A DNA stretch of 64,000 nt from Betaproteobacteria bacterium (GCA_016873935.1 VGVT01000003.1:51949-115948); one strand, 5' to 3'; numbered from the stretch's first letter, positions 15,346 to 25,016 are shown. The notes: generated by a model not told the origin, from the sequence alone. Translations and numbers: made by a program.

Positions 15346-16692
15346 TCAGCCCAGGGCCAGTGTGTAGACCAGACCGATGGCGGCGCAGGCGGCGATGACT
15401 CTCATGATGTCCTGCTTGTACTTCCACAGGGCGACGAAGGCGGCCACCGACATCAGCGCGTAGAACCACTCGAAACCACCGGAGAACGGCGCCGCCTCGG
15501 TGGCGCGCGGCCAGATGACGTGCCAGCCGAAGAACAGCGCCAGGTTGAGGATCACGCCCACCACGGCGGCGGTGATGCCGGTCAAGGGTGCTGTGAATTT
15601 GAGGTCGCCGTGCGTGGATTCGACCAGCGGCGCACCGGCCAGGATGAAGATGAAGCTGGGCAGGAAGGTGAAGAAGGTGGCCACCGAGGCGCCGACGAAA
15701 CCCGCCAGCAACAGGGCCTCGGGGCCGAAGATCTCCTTGGTCCAGGCGCCGACGAAGCCGACGAAGGCCACCACCATGATCAGCGGACCCGGCGTGGTCT
15801 CGCCCAGGGCGAGGCCGTCGATCATCTGCGTGCCGGTGAGCCAGCCGTAGGTCTCGACGCCGCCCTGGTAGACGTAGGGCAGCACGGCGTAGGCGCCGCC
15901 GAAGGTGACCAGGGCGGCCTTGGTGAAGAACTCGCCCATGTCGAAGAGCGTGCCGGCGGGCAGCAGGGCCATGGCGGCACCCCAGATCACCAGGGCCAGC
16001 ACCAACAGGATGACGAGATACGACCAGCGGAAGCGGGTGTGCGACAGGGGCGGGGTATCGTCGTCGATGAGGGCGGGCCCGAAATTCTTGTCGGAGGCGC
16101 CGTGACCGCCACCCACCTTGAACTTGTCCGGCCAGATCTTGCCGCCCAGGGCGCCGAGGATGCCGGCGCCGATGACGATGTAGGGGAAGGGCACCTTCAG
16201 GGCGAAGATGGCGATGAAGGACAGCGCCGCCATGGCCCACAGCAGATTGTTCTTCAAGGCCCGCAAGCCGATGCGCCAGGCGGCGAAGACGACGATGGCC
16301 ACCACGGCGGGCTTGATGCCGTTGAAAATGCCCTGCACGAAGGTGACGTCACCGAACGCCAGATACACATAGGTGAGCGCGGCGAGGATGAACAGCGAGG
16401 GCAGCACGAACAGCGTCCCCGCGACGATGCCGCCCCAGGTGCGGTGCAACAGCCAGCCGATGTAGATGGCCAGTTGCTGCGCCTCCGGTCCCGGCAGCAC
16501 CATGCAGTAGTTGAGGGCGTGCAGGAAGCGGTGTTCGCTGATCCAGCGGCGTTTCTCCACCAAATCCTGATGCATGATGGCGATCTGCCCGGCGGGGCCG
16601 CCGAAGCTGATGAAGCCGAGTTTCAGCCAGTACAGGAAGGCCTCGCCGAAGGAAGGGTGGGCGGGGCGTTGCGTGGGGGTCGTGTCGTTCAT
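15346..16692 (-). CDS. chrA: Chromate transporter ChrA
   Basis: A 448-residue inner-membrane protein of the long-chain CHR family, made of two homologous halves. Each half has the signature near its start: LKLGFISFGGPAGQIAIMHQ with RRWISEHRFLHALNYCMVLPGPEAQQLA in the first, and FFTKAALVTFGGAYAVLPYV with DGLALGETTPGPLIMVVAFVG in the second. ChrA exports chromate driven by the proton gradient. It starts one base after the chrB stop and is followed closely by the rhodanese gene. Confidence 0.95.
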   Translation of the reverse strand: MNDTTPTQRPAHPSFGEAFLYWLKLGFISFGGPAGQIAIMHQDLVEKRRWISEHRFLHALNYCMVLPGPEAQQLAIYIGWLLHRTWGGIVAGTLFVLPSLFILAALTYVYLAFGDVTFVQGIFNGIKPAVVAIVVFAAWRIGLRALKNNLLWAMAALSFIAIFALKVPFPYIVIGAGILGALGGKIWPDKFKVGGGHGASDKNFGPALIDDDTPPLSHTRFRWSYLVILLVLALVIWGAAMALLPAGTLFDMGEFFTKAALVTFGGAYAVLPYVYQGGVETYGWLTGTQMIDGLALGETTPGPLIMVVAFVGFVGAWTKEIFGPEALLLAGFVGASVATFFTFLPSFIFILAGAPLVESTHGDLKFTAPLTGITAAVVGVILNLALFFGWHVIWPRATEAAPFSGGFEWFYALMSVAAFVALWKYKQDIMRVIAACAAIGLVYTLALG

Positions 16693-16693
16693 T

Positions 16694-17632
16694 TCATGCT
16701 CCGTTGGTGTCCTTGAATGCCAAATACAGGTCGTCCAGCAGGCGGCCGCCCTCTTCCAGCAATTGATCGTCGTCGTCGATGCGCGCCTTGAGTCCTTTCA
16801 GCAAGGCTTCGAAGCCCGCCGCCTCGGGCGCCGCGCCGCCCACGTCGAGGCTGTGCACGATGGCGGCGATGCGCGCCAGCGCGGCGTCACCCTCAAGGCC
16901 AAAGCTGGCCAGCAGGGTCTCGAAGCTCACCCGCTCACCGACGTGGCTGAAGTCGGCGCCGTCGAAATCGAAGCCGAGCGCCTCCGGCGGACAGTCGGCG
17001 GGCTGCGCCAGCCAGAGAAAGCGCGCCTCGGGGTCGATGTGGCGGCGGATCAGCCAGGCCGAGGCCAGGCGGTCCACCCATAGATCGCGGCGTGTGGCCC
17101 ATAACCGCCGCCGGTACGCGGCCGGATCGAGTCGTTCGATGACGGCGTCGCGCGCGCGGGGTTCGCCCGCTTGCAGCCTCGCGCGCACCGTGCGCGCCAC
17201 GCGCTCAAGGCAGTCCGCGCTGGCCTGGCGGGTGGCGCCGGGAAAGTAGTCGATGGCGGAGAGGTGCTCGAACTGGCGGCGCAGGCCGCGCAGGGTTTTC
17301 AACTGTTCGACGGCATCCGCCGTGCTCACCGCCAACTGGTCGAGGGCGGCGTCCAGCGCGGCATAGTCGCCGCTCCGGTCGAAAAGGGCGGCCAGTTCGG
17401 CGTCCCCCCGCCCCTGGCTACCCAGCTCGAGCAGCCAGGCACTGCCTCCCAACGCCCGCGCTTCGGCGGCCTGATGGCGCAGGGTGGCGGCCAGATCGTC
17501 ACGCGCGGGCAACAGCCAGGCGCCATCTCGCAGCGGCGCGCCGCCCAGGGCCTTGAGGGTGCGCCAGATTCGGGTGCGCGCGGTGGCATTGTCGCTTGCG
17601 AGGGACAACACCAGGAGTAGCCAATTTATCAC
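16694..17632 (-). CDS. chrB: ChrB chromate-sensing regulator, GTG start
   Basis: A 312-residue protein. The N-terminal half resembles the PadR/PaaX-type winged helix of ChrB (MINWLLLVLSLASDNATARTRIWRTLKALG), and the C-terminal half (from about residue 165) is the ChrB domain with WVDRLASAWLIRRHIDPEA and DFSHVGERVSFETLL. ChrB represses the chr promoter and responds to chromate. The start is GTG at 17632; the first residues already match the family, so no longer form is needed. It heads an eight-gene leftward operon ending in the MFS gene. Confidence 0.92.
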   Translation of the reverse strand: MINWLLLVLSLASDNATARTRIWRTLKALGGAPLRDGAWLLPARDDLAATLRHQAAEARALGGSAWLLELGSQGRGDAELAALFDRSGDYAALDAALDQLAVSTADAVEQLKTLRGLRRQFEHLSAIDYFPGATRQASADCLERVARTVRARLQAGEPRARDAVIERLDPAAYRRRLWATRRDLWVDRLASAWLIRRHIDPEARFLWLAQPADCPPEALGFDFDGADFSHVGERVSFETLLASFGLEGDAALARIAAIVHSLDVGGAAPEAAGFEALLKGLKARIDDDDQLLEEGGRLLDDLYLAFKDTNGA

Positions 17633-17735
17633 TTGCGTTACATGAAAATGTTTTATTCACGACATTCATTATGACAAAGGTTCAAGATTTATCCAGCATC
17701 GGCCGTTATCGGGCGGCCTCCCATGTCCGTGCGCC

Positions 17736-20700
17736 ATGCATCCCTTTTCCCCGCCCGATCACGATCTGCTCGATTCCCTGCGCGAACTGGTGCTGCGCTG
17801 GCGCCCCGACCGCGGGGTGAGCTACGCCAATCGAGGCTGCGCGAAGGCATTCGGCTTGCCGCTGGAAACCCTGCTGGGCGGCCGTCTGCCGGACGTCTTG
17901 CCCGATCCTTTCCGGGCTTGCGCGGACGATCATCTGAACACCGTCCTCGAACGCTTTCAGGCCGGTCATCGCCTGCACGAGGGCGAATGGGAGGTGGACA
18001 CGCCGGGTGGCCGACGTCGCCTCGCCTGGCGCGACCTCGGGGTGTTCGACGCCGCCGGGGATCTGGTGGAAGTACGCAGTTTCGGCCTGGACGTGACCGA
18101 ACAGCGCCCGCGCGGCGGCGACCCGCGCGACACCGGGGGCCGCTTTCACGCCCTGTTCCAGCACCACGCCTCGGTGATGCTGCTGATCGACCCCGACAGC
18201 GGTCGCATTCTCGACGCCAATGCCGCCGCCTGCCGCTTCTACGGCTACGAATGGTCGAAACTCACCGCCCTGCGCATCGAGGACATCAACACCCTGCCCG
18301 CCGAGCGGATCCGCGCCGAGCGCCTGAACGCCCTGGCGGAGAAACGCAATTGTTTCCTCTTCCCGCACCGCCTCGCCGATGGCCAAGCGCGCACGGTGGA
18401 GGTGCATTCCTCTCCCATCGTCGAGGGCGGCCGCACCCTGCTGTTCTCCATCATCCACGACGTCACCGACCGCGTCCTCGCCGAATCGGCCTTGCGCGAA
18501 AGCGAATCCCTGCATCGCCGCATCATCGACACCGCGGCCGAGGGATTCTGGATGATCGACCGCGAACGCCGCACGGTGGACGTCAACGAGGCCCTCTGCC
18601 AGATGCTCGGCTACCGGCGCGAGGAGATGCTGGGACGAGCGCCCACTGACTTCGTCGACGCGGAGAACCGGGCCATCTTCCAGGCGCAGATGGCGCGCAT
18701 CGAGGACACCTATCAGCGCGACTACGAGATCACCCTGCTCCGCAAGGACGGCGTCGGTGTGCCGGTGTTTTTTCACGCCACCACCCACCGCGACGGCAAC
18801 GGCGCGCCGGAACGGGCCTTCGCCTTCGTCAGCGACCTGAGCCGCATCAAGCATGTGGAGGCCGCGCTGAGGGACAGCGAGACGCGCTGGCAATTCGCCC
18901 TGGAAGGTCTCGAACAGGGTGTATGGGATTTGGACATGGAAGCCGACAGCGTGTATTTCTCGCCCGGCTGGAAAGCCCTGCTGGGCTACGCGGACGCGGA
19001 AATCCGCAACGAATTCGAGGAATGGCGCCGGCGCGTGCATCCGGACGACCTGGCCAAGGCCGAAGCCGCCCTGGAGGCGCATTTCCGCGGCGACACGCCG
19101 ATCTACGAACTGGAACACCGCATGCGCCGCAAGGGGGGCGACTGGGTATGGATCCTCACGCGCGGCAAGGTCATGCAGCGCCTGCCGGACGGCAGGCCCA
19201 GGCGCATGATCGGCACGCACGCCGACGTCACCGCGCACCGCCTGCGCGAGGAGAAGCTGCGCCTGGCGGCGGCGGTGTTCGAGAACACCGTCGAGGGGGT
19301 GGTGATCACCGACGCGGACAACCGCATCGTCGCCATCAACCGTGCCTTCACCGACATCACCGGCTACGCCGAGGAGGAAGTGCTGGGGCGCTCTCCCAGC
19401 CTCATGCAGTCGGGCCGCCACGACGCCGCCTTCTACCAGGCCATGTGGGAGGAGTTGGACAGCCGCGGCAGTTGGCGCGGGGAGATCTGGAACAAGCGCA
19501 AGTCCGGCAGCGTGTTTCCGGAATGGCTGACGATCAGCGCCGTGCTCGACGATCACAACCGCGTCAGCCATTACGTGGCGGTGTTCTCCGACATCACCTC
19601 GGTGAAACGCTCCGAGGAGGAGCTCAATCGTCTCGCCTACCACGACGTCCTCACCGGCCTGCCCAACCGGCTGCTGCTGCTCGATCGCGTCAATCACGCC
19701 ATCCGTCGCGCGGGACGTTCCGGCGGGCGCTTCGCCGTGCTGTTCATCGACCTGGACCGCTTCAAGAACATCAACGATACCCTTGGCCACCAGACCGGCG
19801 ATGAACTGCTGATGGCGGTCGCGGAGCGCATCGGCAAGCGGCTGCGCGCGGAAGACACCCTGTCGCGGCTGGGCGGCGACGAATTCATCCTGCTCATGGA
19901 GGAGATCGGCAGCGAGCAGCAGGCCGCCCATCTTGCGCGAGATCTGTTGCGCCTGCTGAGCAAGCCCTATCACGTCTCCGGCCACGACATCTTCCTGTCG
20001 GCCAGCATCGGCATCAGCCTGCATCCGGAGGACGGCGACGACGCCGAAACCCTGATCAAGCACGCCGATACCGCCATGTACCGGGCCAAGGAGGGCGGGC
20101 GCAACGGCTACCAGTTCTACACCCGCGAGCAATCAGTCGCCGCCTTCCAGCGCTTCAGCCTGGAAGCCGCGCTGCACCGCGCGCTGGAACGCGGCGAATT
20201 CGAACTGCACTACCAGCCGCAGATGGATCTGGCGAGCGGCCGCGTCACCGCCATGGAGGCGCTGCTGCGCTGGCGCCACCCGGACATCGGCCTGATCCCG
20301 CCGGACCAGTTCATCCCGGTGGCCGAGGAGACCGGCCTGATCCTGCCGATCGGCGAGTGGGTGCTGCACACCGCCTGCATCGAAGCCCTGCAGTGCCAGG
20401 CGCTGTGCGGCGAAGCCCTGGCCGTGGCGGTCAACCTGTCGCCGCTGGAACTGCAACGCGGCGAGCCGGTTGAACGGGTGCGACGCATACTCGCCTCCAC
20501 CGGCCTCGCCCCCGGCCTGCTGGAACTGGAAATCACCGAAAGCTCGGCCATGCGCCGCGGCGAGGAGAGCATCGCCATGCTGCACCAGCTCACCGAACTG
20601 GGCGTGCAACTGGCCATCGACGACTTCGGCAGCGGCTATTCCAACCTGGGCTATCTGAAGCGGCTGCCGGTCTCCACCCTGAAGATCGACCGTGTCTTCA

Positions 20701-20924
20701 TCCGCGACCTGCCGGGCGACACCGAGGACGCCGCCATCACACGCGCCATCATCGCCCTGGGCCATTCCCTCAACCTGCGCGTCCTCGCGGAAGGCGTGGA
20801 AGCACCGGAGCAGCGGGATTTCCTGAAGTCACTCGGTTGCGACATGCAGCAGGGCTTCCTGCTGGCGCGGCCGCTGCCCTTCGCCCAGGCGGTGGAACGC
20901 GTTCGCGTCCTCAACCAGGGCTGA
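17736..20924 (+). CDS. Five-PAS GGDEF/EAL cyclic-di-GMP protein
   Basis: A 1062-residue soluble protein. Five PAS domains occupy roughly residues 15-125, 137-255, 260-380, 385-505 and 510-635. A GGDEF domain follows with the intact GGDEF motif near residue 713 and an RAED inhibitory site five residues before it. The EAL domain (about 810-1055) has MEALLRWRHPDIGLIPP near residue 839, ELEITES, and IDDFGSGYSNLGYLKRLP, so both catalytic sites look complete. It could make or degrade c-di-GMP according to redox, oxygen or ligand signals sensed by the PAS domains. No membrane segment is seen. It diverges from chrB with a 103-base gap. Confidence 0.93.
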   Translation: MHPFSPPDHDLLDSLRELVLRWRPDRGVSYANRGCAKAFGLPLETLLGGRLPDVLPDPFRACADDHLNTVLERFQAGHRLHEGEWEVDTPGGRRRLAWRDLGVFDAAGDLVEVRSFGLDVTEQRPRGGDPRDTGGRFHALFQHHASVMLLIDPDSGRILDANAAACRFYGYEWSKLTALRIEDINTLPAERIRAERLNALAEKRNCFLFPHRLADGQARTVEVHSSPIVEGGRTLLFSIIHDVTDRVLAESALRESESLHRRIIDTAAEGFWMIDRERRTVDVNEALCQMLGYRREEMLGRAPTDFVDAENRAIFQAQMARIEDTYQRDYEITLLRKDGVGVPVFFHATTHRDGNGAPERAFAFVSDLSRIKHVEAALRDSETRWQFALEGLEQGVWDLDMEADSVYFSPGWKALLGYADAEIRNEFEEWRRRVHPDDLAKAEAALEAHFRGDTPIYELEHRMRRKGGDWVWILTRGKVMQRLPDGRPRRMIGTHADVTAHRLREEKLRLAAAVFENTVEGVVITDADNRIVAINRAFTDITGYAEEEVLGRSPSLMQSGRHDAAFYQAMWEELDSRGSWRGEIWNKRKSGSVFPEWLTISAVLDDHNRVSHYVAVFSDITSVKRSEEELNRLAYHDVLTGLPNRLLLLDRVNHAIRRAGRSGGRFAVLFIDLDRFKNINDTLGHQTGDELLMAVAERIGKRLRAEDTLSRLGGDEFILLMEEIGSEQQAAHLARDLLRLLSKPYHVSGHDIFLSASIGISLHPEDGDDAETLIKHADTAMYRAKEGGRNGYQFYTREQSVAAFQRFSLEAALHRALERGEFELHYQPQMDLASGRVTAMEALLRWRHPDIGLIPPDQFIPVAEETGLILPIGEWVLHTACIEALQCQALCGEALAVAVNLSPLELQRGEPVERVRRILASTGLAPGLLELEITESSAMRRGEESIAMLHQLTELGVQLAIDDFGSGYSNLGYLKRLPVSTLKIDRVFIRDLPGDTEDAAITRAIIALGHSLNLRVLAEGVEAPEQRDFLKSLGCDMQQGFLLARPLPFAQAVERVRVLNQG

Positions 20925-20940
20925 GGACGGTTTTGGATTG

Positions 20941-21037
20941 GCGGGTAGCGGGTAGCGGTTAGTTCGTAGCCTGAGCTTGCGCGCCAAAGGCGCGGATAAA
21001 TTCAGCTACCGACTACCAGCTACCAGCTACCCGCTAA
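20941..21037. repeat. Long imperfect palindrome rich in GCTACC/GGTAGC words, copy 1
   Basis: GGCGGGTAGCGGGTAGCGGT on the left faces CTACCAGCTACCCGCTAAG on the right. The middle contains TTGCGCGCCAAAGGCGCGGA, itself a small palindrome. A related element with the same core lies at 53461-53553. It fills the gap between two convergent genes. Confidence 0.75.
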
Positions 21038-21038
21038 G

Positions 21039-21437
21039 TTATTCCTTCTCGCCGGAGGGCAGCTTCACGTGCCCGTAGCGCACCACCAGCACCGCCGCGG
21101 TGAGCAGCAGGATGGACGTGGCGACGCCGAGCATGTCCCAGTGGTCCAGGTTCTTCAGGTCCAGCACCAGGTAGCGGGCCAGGGCGACGATGGCGATGAA
21201 GATGGGAAACTGCACCGGCAGTTTGCCGGACTCGAAATACACCGCGACCATGGCCAGGATTTCCAGGTAGAGGAACATCAGCAGCAGGTCGGCCAGGGTC
21301 ACGTTGCGCGCGGTGAGCATGACGTTCACCTCGATGGCGCCAGCGACGATGGTGGCGATGGTGATGATGATCAGGCCGAGGAATTCGATCAGGCCCAGGA
21401 CCGAGATGGCTTGCTGGGTGTATTTGTTCTGGCGCAT
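21039..21437 (-). CDS. PsiE-like phosphate-starvation-inducible family membrane protein
   Basis: A 132-residue protein with four membrane segments, starting MRQNKYTQQAISVLGLIEFLG. It has the family-typical middle LLMFLYLEILAMVAVYFESGKLPVQFPIFIAIVALARYLVLD and ends in a charged tail. PsiE-family proteins are of unknown function and were named for phosphate-starvation induction in E. coli. The start at 21437 is chosen because upstream sequence is not hydrophobic. Confidence 0.8.
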   Translation of the reverse strand: MRQNKYTQQAISVLGLIEFLGLIIITIATIVAGAIEVNVMLTARNVTLADLLLMFLYLEILAMVAVYFESGKLPVQFPIFIAIVALARYLVLDLKNLDHWDMLGVATSILLLTAAVLVVRYGHVKLPSGEKE

Positions 21438-21501
21438 GGTGAGCTTTCGATGGTCGCGGACGGAAACGCGGCCGCAGCATCGCCGAGGCGGCCGCGGCGC
21501 G

Positions 21502-22599
21502 TCAAGCGCCCGGACCCACTCGCCCCTCCCGCCAGTGCCGCCAGGCCAGGATGGCGAGAGTGAGGGCCACCAGGGGCAGGGTGAGCAGCATGACGGCGCC
21601 GAAATCATCCAGGGCACCATGCCCGCCGGCGCGCAGGATCAGATAGACCGTGTAGGCGGTATACAACATCAGGAACAGCAGGCCTTCCCAGCGCGCCACG
21701 CGGGCGCCGGTGAAAAACACCGGCAGGCAGGCCACGGCGACCGCCACCATGACCGGCAGATCGACCGCCAGCAAGGCCGGCGCCACGATCAGTTGGGCCG
21801 GCGCCACGAGCGCCGAAAAACCCAGCACCGACAGGATGTTGAAGATGTTGCTGCCCACCACGTTGCCCACGGCGATATCGCGCTCGCCGCGGATGGCGGC
21901 CATGACCGAGGTGGCCACCTCGGGCAGTGAGGTGCCGGCGGCGACGATGGTCAGACCGATGACCAGCTCGCTCACCCCCAGGTGGCGAGCGAACCCCACG
22001 GCAGCCTCCACCAGCCAGCGAGAACCCATCAGCAGCAGGGCGAGCCCCGCCAGGATCAACAGGAGCTGGATACCCCAGTGGTCGCGCCAGCCCGGCCGCG
22101 CGCCGTCGAAGGCCTCGGCGTACTCGGCGTCCACCTCCGCCTGCACCGCCGCCGTCTCGCGCCTGCTCTGGCGGATGAGCAGGACCGTGTACGCCACCAC
22201 CAGGCCCGCCAGCAACAGGCCCTCGCCGCGGCCGATGCCCCCGTCGGCGGCCATCGCCCACAGCAGCAGGGAGACGCCAATCATCACCGGCACTTCCTGG
22301 CGGATCACCTGCTGGTGCACCACCAGCGGAGTGATGAGCGCCGACAGACCAAGGATGACCAGCACGTTGAAGATGTTGCTTCCCACCACGTTGCCCAGCG
22401 CAATGTCGACCTGACCCGCCCAGGCGGACTGGACCGACACCGCCATTTCCGGCGCGCTGGTACCGAAGGCCACCACCGTCAGCCCCACCACCAGCGGCGA
22501 GATGCCGAAGGACAGGGCCAGGCGCGAGGCGCCCCGCACCAGCAGCTCGGCGCCCGCCACCAGGGCGATCAGGCCGAGTACGAACCACAGCACGCTCAT
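21502..22599 (-). CDS. Calcium/sodium antiporter (CaCA family, YrbG-like)
   Basis: A 365-residue membrane protein made of two inverted halves. Each carries the alpha-repeat signature: VVAFGTSAPEMAVSVQSA...DIALGNVVGSNIFN and IVAAGTSLPEVATSVMAA...DIAVGNVVGSNIFN. These motifs line the ion pathway and define CaCA exchangers. It should exchange Ca2+ for Na+ or H+ across the inner membrane. The ATG at 22599 is the natural start. It follows the diacylglycerol kinase gene by 4 bases. Confidence 0.92.
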   Translation of the reverse strand: MSVLWFVLGLIALVAGAELLVRGASRLALSFGISPLVVGLTVVAFGTSAPEMAVSVQSAWAGQVDIALGNVVGSNIFNVLVILGLSALITPLVVHQQVIRQEVPVMIGVSLLLWAMAADGGIGRGEGLLLAGLVVAYTVLLIRQSRRETAAVQAEVDAEYAEAFDGARPGWRDHWGIQLLLILAGLALLLMGSRWLVEAAVGFARHLGVSELVIGLTIVAAGTSLPEVATSVMAAIRGERDIAVGNVVGSNIFNILSVLGFSALVAPAQLIVAPALLAVDLPVMVAVAVACLPVFFTGARVARWEGLLFLMLYTAYTVYLILRAGGHGALDDFGAVMLLTLPLVALTLAILAWRHWREGRVGPGA

Positions 22600-22603
22600 G
22601 ACC

Positions 22604-22990
22604 TCATCTCCAGTTAACCCACATGGATCCCACCTCGAAGCCCAGCACCAGCAGCCAGGCCAGCATGGCCACACCGACTCCGGCGGCGGCGATGTCCTTG
22701 ATGATGGCGATCTTCTCGTTGTGGCGGGTTTCGACGAAATCGCACAGGGCCTCGACGGCGCTGTTCATGATCTCCGCCACCAGCACCAGAGCGGTCACCA
22801 CGATGATGAGCAGCGAGTCGACCCAGTCGCGGGCAACCAGCGCGGCCGCCAGTACCAGCGTCGAAAAGGCCAGTTTCCAGGCCACGCTGAAGTCGTAGAT
22901 GACCGCGTAGCGCAAGCCCGCGGCGATGGTGCGCAGCTTGCGCAACGGGTGATAACCGGGATCGCCGGTGCCAAGAAACTTGTGCCTCAC
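22604..22990 (-). CDS. dgkA: Diacylglycerol kinase, GTG start
   Basis: A 128-residue protein starting (GTG)RHKFLGTGDPGYHPLRKL. It has the DgkA catalytic signature LVAEIMNSAVEALCDFV and three membrane helices. It phosphorylates diacylglycerol in the inner membrane. The GTG overlaps the stop of the PAP2 gene (GTGA), so both are translated together. The N-terminal extension before the first helix resembles the phosphatase-linked forms. Confidence 0.88.
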   Translation of the reverse strand: MRHKFLGTGDPGYHPLRKLRTIAAGLRYAVIYDFSVAWKLAFSTLVLAAALVARDWVDSLLIIVVTALVLVAEIMNSAVEALCDFVETRHNEKIAIIKDIAAAGVGVAMLAWLLVLGFEVGSMWVNWR

Positions 22991-23646
22991 TTGCCTGCTC
23001 CGAAGCGGGCTCGAATCGCTGTCCGACCCGGCAGAAACGCCCGCAACCCCAGCACCCAGCCCGCCGCCGCGAGGATACCGACAAACACGTCGCTGGGAAA
23101 ATGCACCTGCAGGTGGATGCGCGATGTGCCCACCAGCACCACCGTCGCCGCCAGCAGCGCGGCCAGGAACGCGCGCCCGCGGCCGGCGGGCGCCACCAGC
23201 AGCAGCGCCAGGGCCAAAGCCGCGGCCTGCATGGCGTGGGCGCTCGGGTAGGACAAGTCGGCGGGCATCGGCCCCCAGGCTGTGAACAGATCCGGGCGCG
23301 GCCGCGCCACCCACAGCTTGGCCGCGTGGCTCAAGGCGCTGGCGCCCAGCAGGGCGGCGAGCAGGAAGCGGGCCTCGCCGGCGCGGCCCGCGCGCGCTAG
23401 GCGCCAGGCCACCCACGCCGCCAGAGGCAGCAGGACGTACAGGGAGCCGAGCCAGGTGACGGCGCCCATGGCGGCATCGAGGACGGGATCACGCCAGTTC
23501 CAGGCGAGCACGAGGCCGGCGCGATCGAAGGCGGGAACGGCGCAGGCGTCGTCCGGGCACACCCACCAGGCCCCCGCCCCAAGCACGAGCAGGCCTATCG
23601 ACCAGGGCAGCAGGGCGGCGGGTGGCACCCGGGGGGACAGCCTCAT
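22987..23646 (-). CDS. PAP2-superfamily membrane phosphatase
   Basis: A 219-residue membrane protein with the three phosphatase motifs KLWVARPRPD, YPSAHAMQA (PSxH) and SRIHLQVHFPSDV (SRxxxxxHxxxD). These give a lipid phosphatase of the PAP2/LpxE/UppP type, facing the periplasm. It is followed by dgkA, so the pair could cycle phosphatidate and diacylglycerol or recycle lipid carriers. It overlaps the next upstream small gene by 4 bases. Confidence 0.9.
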   Translation of the reverse strand: MRLSPRVPPAALLPWSIGLLVLGAGAWWVCPDDACAVPAFDRAGLVLAWNWRDPVLDAAMGAVTWLGSLYVLLPLAAWVAWRLARAGRAGEARFLLAALLGASALSHAAKLWVARPRPDLFTAWGPMPADLSYPSAHAMQAAALALALLLVAPAGRGRAFLAALLAATVVLVGTSRIHLQVHFPSDVFVGILAAAGWVLGLRAFLPGRTAIRARFGAGK

Positions 23647-23852
23647 TCCCGGCCGGGTGCGGGCCGCGCCTCCTCGTTGAGGGGCTGCCGCGCCTCCAGC
23701 GCCTGTGTGGTGGCGGACTGCTTCATCGTCACGCTGCCCAACAGGACGAACAGGGCGAGCAGGGCAAGTCCGACCACGCCGACGGCGATACGGATGCCGA
23801 GGTGGATCTTGCCGGTGGCAGCGCTTGGGGGATCGGATTCGGTGTCGTTCAT
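23643..23852 (-). CDS. Small single-pass membrane protein
   Basis: A 69-residue protein starting MNDTESDPPSAATGKIHLG with one membrane helix (IAVGVVGLALLALFVLLGSV) and a charged C-terminus. It resembles no named family. It overlaps the PAP2 gene start and is therefore probably co-expressed with it. Confidence 0.6.
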   Translation of the reverse strand: MNDTESDPPSAATGKIHLGIRIAVGVVGLALLALFVLLGSVTMKQSATTQALEARQPLNEEARPAPGRE

Positions 23853-23884
23853 GTCGGTTTCCTTGGTCTTCCCTGGGAACGCGC

Positions 23885-24865
23885 TCAACCGCCGCGCACC
23901 ATGGCCATCACCCGGCCCATGTCGAGGCTTGAGGCCTGTTGCTGGATTTGCGGCAGATAGCGCGTCTGCATCTCTTTCGCGGGTCCCAGCAGGTTCTGGA
24001 AGGTGTCGCGCAGCATGCCCGTATCCATGCGGCGTCCGCCAGCGTAATAGCGCTTGGCGAGCTGGCCGAGGGCGTAGGTGGTGGCGAAGGAGAACGCCAT
24101 GCCGGTGGCCGCGCCGCCGATCTTGCCGACGGTCTTGCCGGCCGCCTTGCCGAGCAGGCCGCCGAGCAGCTTGCGGCCGAACTGTTCCAGGTATTGCGAG
24201 GTCAGGCCGACGCCGGCGGCGGCGATGAATTCCTTGATATGGCCTTGGTCGAGGCTGACGCCGTGCGCCTTGCCGATGCCGTACACCATCTTGATCTGCA
24301 AGGGGATGATGGCCATCGAGGCCCAGGATTGCGGCAGCAGTTCGAGGGCGCCGTTGAGCAGGCTGTAGTTGAGGATGGACTTGTCCAGCTCGGCCTCGCT
24401 GACATTGGGCTGCGCCGCGACCACCGGCCCCGGCGCGGCCAAGGTGGCGGCGGCGGTGGCGGGTAGGTAGGGGGCGGCGGCCTGGGAAAGCGAGACCATG
24501 GCGTCGGCCTCGTTCTCGATGGCAGCGACGCGCGCCGCATCCAGCCCCAGACGAGTCTTCAGATCATCCAGGAAGCGCCGCTCGGCCTCGCTGGTGGTGC
24601 CGTCCGCCTCGCACACGCAGACCGCCATTTCATAGGCGAGCTGGCGATGCTCGGCCTCGGTGAGGGCGGAAATGGCGCTCTCCAGGCTGGCGCGCTTGAG
24701 CAGCACGTCCTGGTAGAGCCGCATCAGGTCGGGCGCGCCGGCGTCGGCGGCGAGGGCGTCGGCGATGCGGCGGATTTCCTCGCGCTCGCGGGCATGCTTC
24801 TCGCCGTCGGCGAAGGCGGCGAACAGCGCCAGGGTGAGGATGGCGCGTTGTTGTTCGGGGTTCAT
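23885..24865 (-). CDS. TerB-like domain protein with C-terminal membrane-active region
   Basis: A 326-residue protein. Residues 1-135 are a helical TerB-like (tellurite-resistance B) domain with LALFAAFADGEKHAREREEIRRIADAL and CVCEADGTTSEAERRFLDDLK, where paired acidic groups may bind metal. The second half (about 165-295) has Ala/Gly-rich stretches and DUF697-like features such as IAAAGVGLTSQYLEQFGRKLLGGL and GMAFSFATTYALGQLAKRYYAGG. The function is unknown; stress or envelope roles are guesses. The ATG at 24865 is used because the codons before it are not conserved. Confidence 0.65.
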   Translation of the reverse strand: MNPEQQRAILTLALFAAFADGEKHAREREEIRRIADALAADAGAPDLMRLYQDVLLKRASLESAISALTEAEHRQLAYEMAVCVCEADGTTSEAERRFLDDLKTRLGLDAARVAAIENEADAMVSLSQAAAPYLPATAAATLAAPGPVVAAQPNVSEAELDKSILNYSLLNGALELLPQSWASMAIIPLQIKMVYGIGKAHGVSLDQGHIKEFIAAAGVGLTSQYLEQFGRKLLGGLLGKAAGKTVGKIGGAATGMAFSFATTYALGQLAKRYYAGGRRMDTGMLRDTFQNLLGPAKEMQTRYLPQIQQQASSLDMGRVMAMVRGG

Positions 24866-25016
24866 GTCGATGCTTCCTTTCTCCATAGAAAAACACACGC
24901 CCAGGGCCACCTTGACCCGACCGGGACGATTCACCCCGGCCCAATCAAAACAATGCAATCACACGTCCGTTGCTGGCACAGATGTCACATGGAAAAACAC
25001 TGGCGCAGTCCTTGTC

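Noticed and set aside
17706..20132. An 808-codon open frame antisense to the PAS-GGDEF-EAL gene
   Set aside because: The sense product has five PAS domains and intact catalytic motifs. The antisense product shows only shuffled Asp/Val/Gln-rich sequence.
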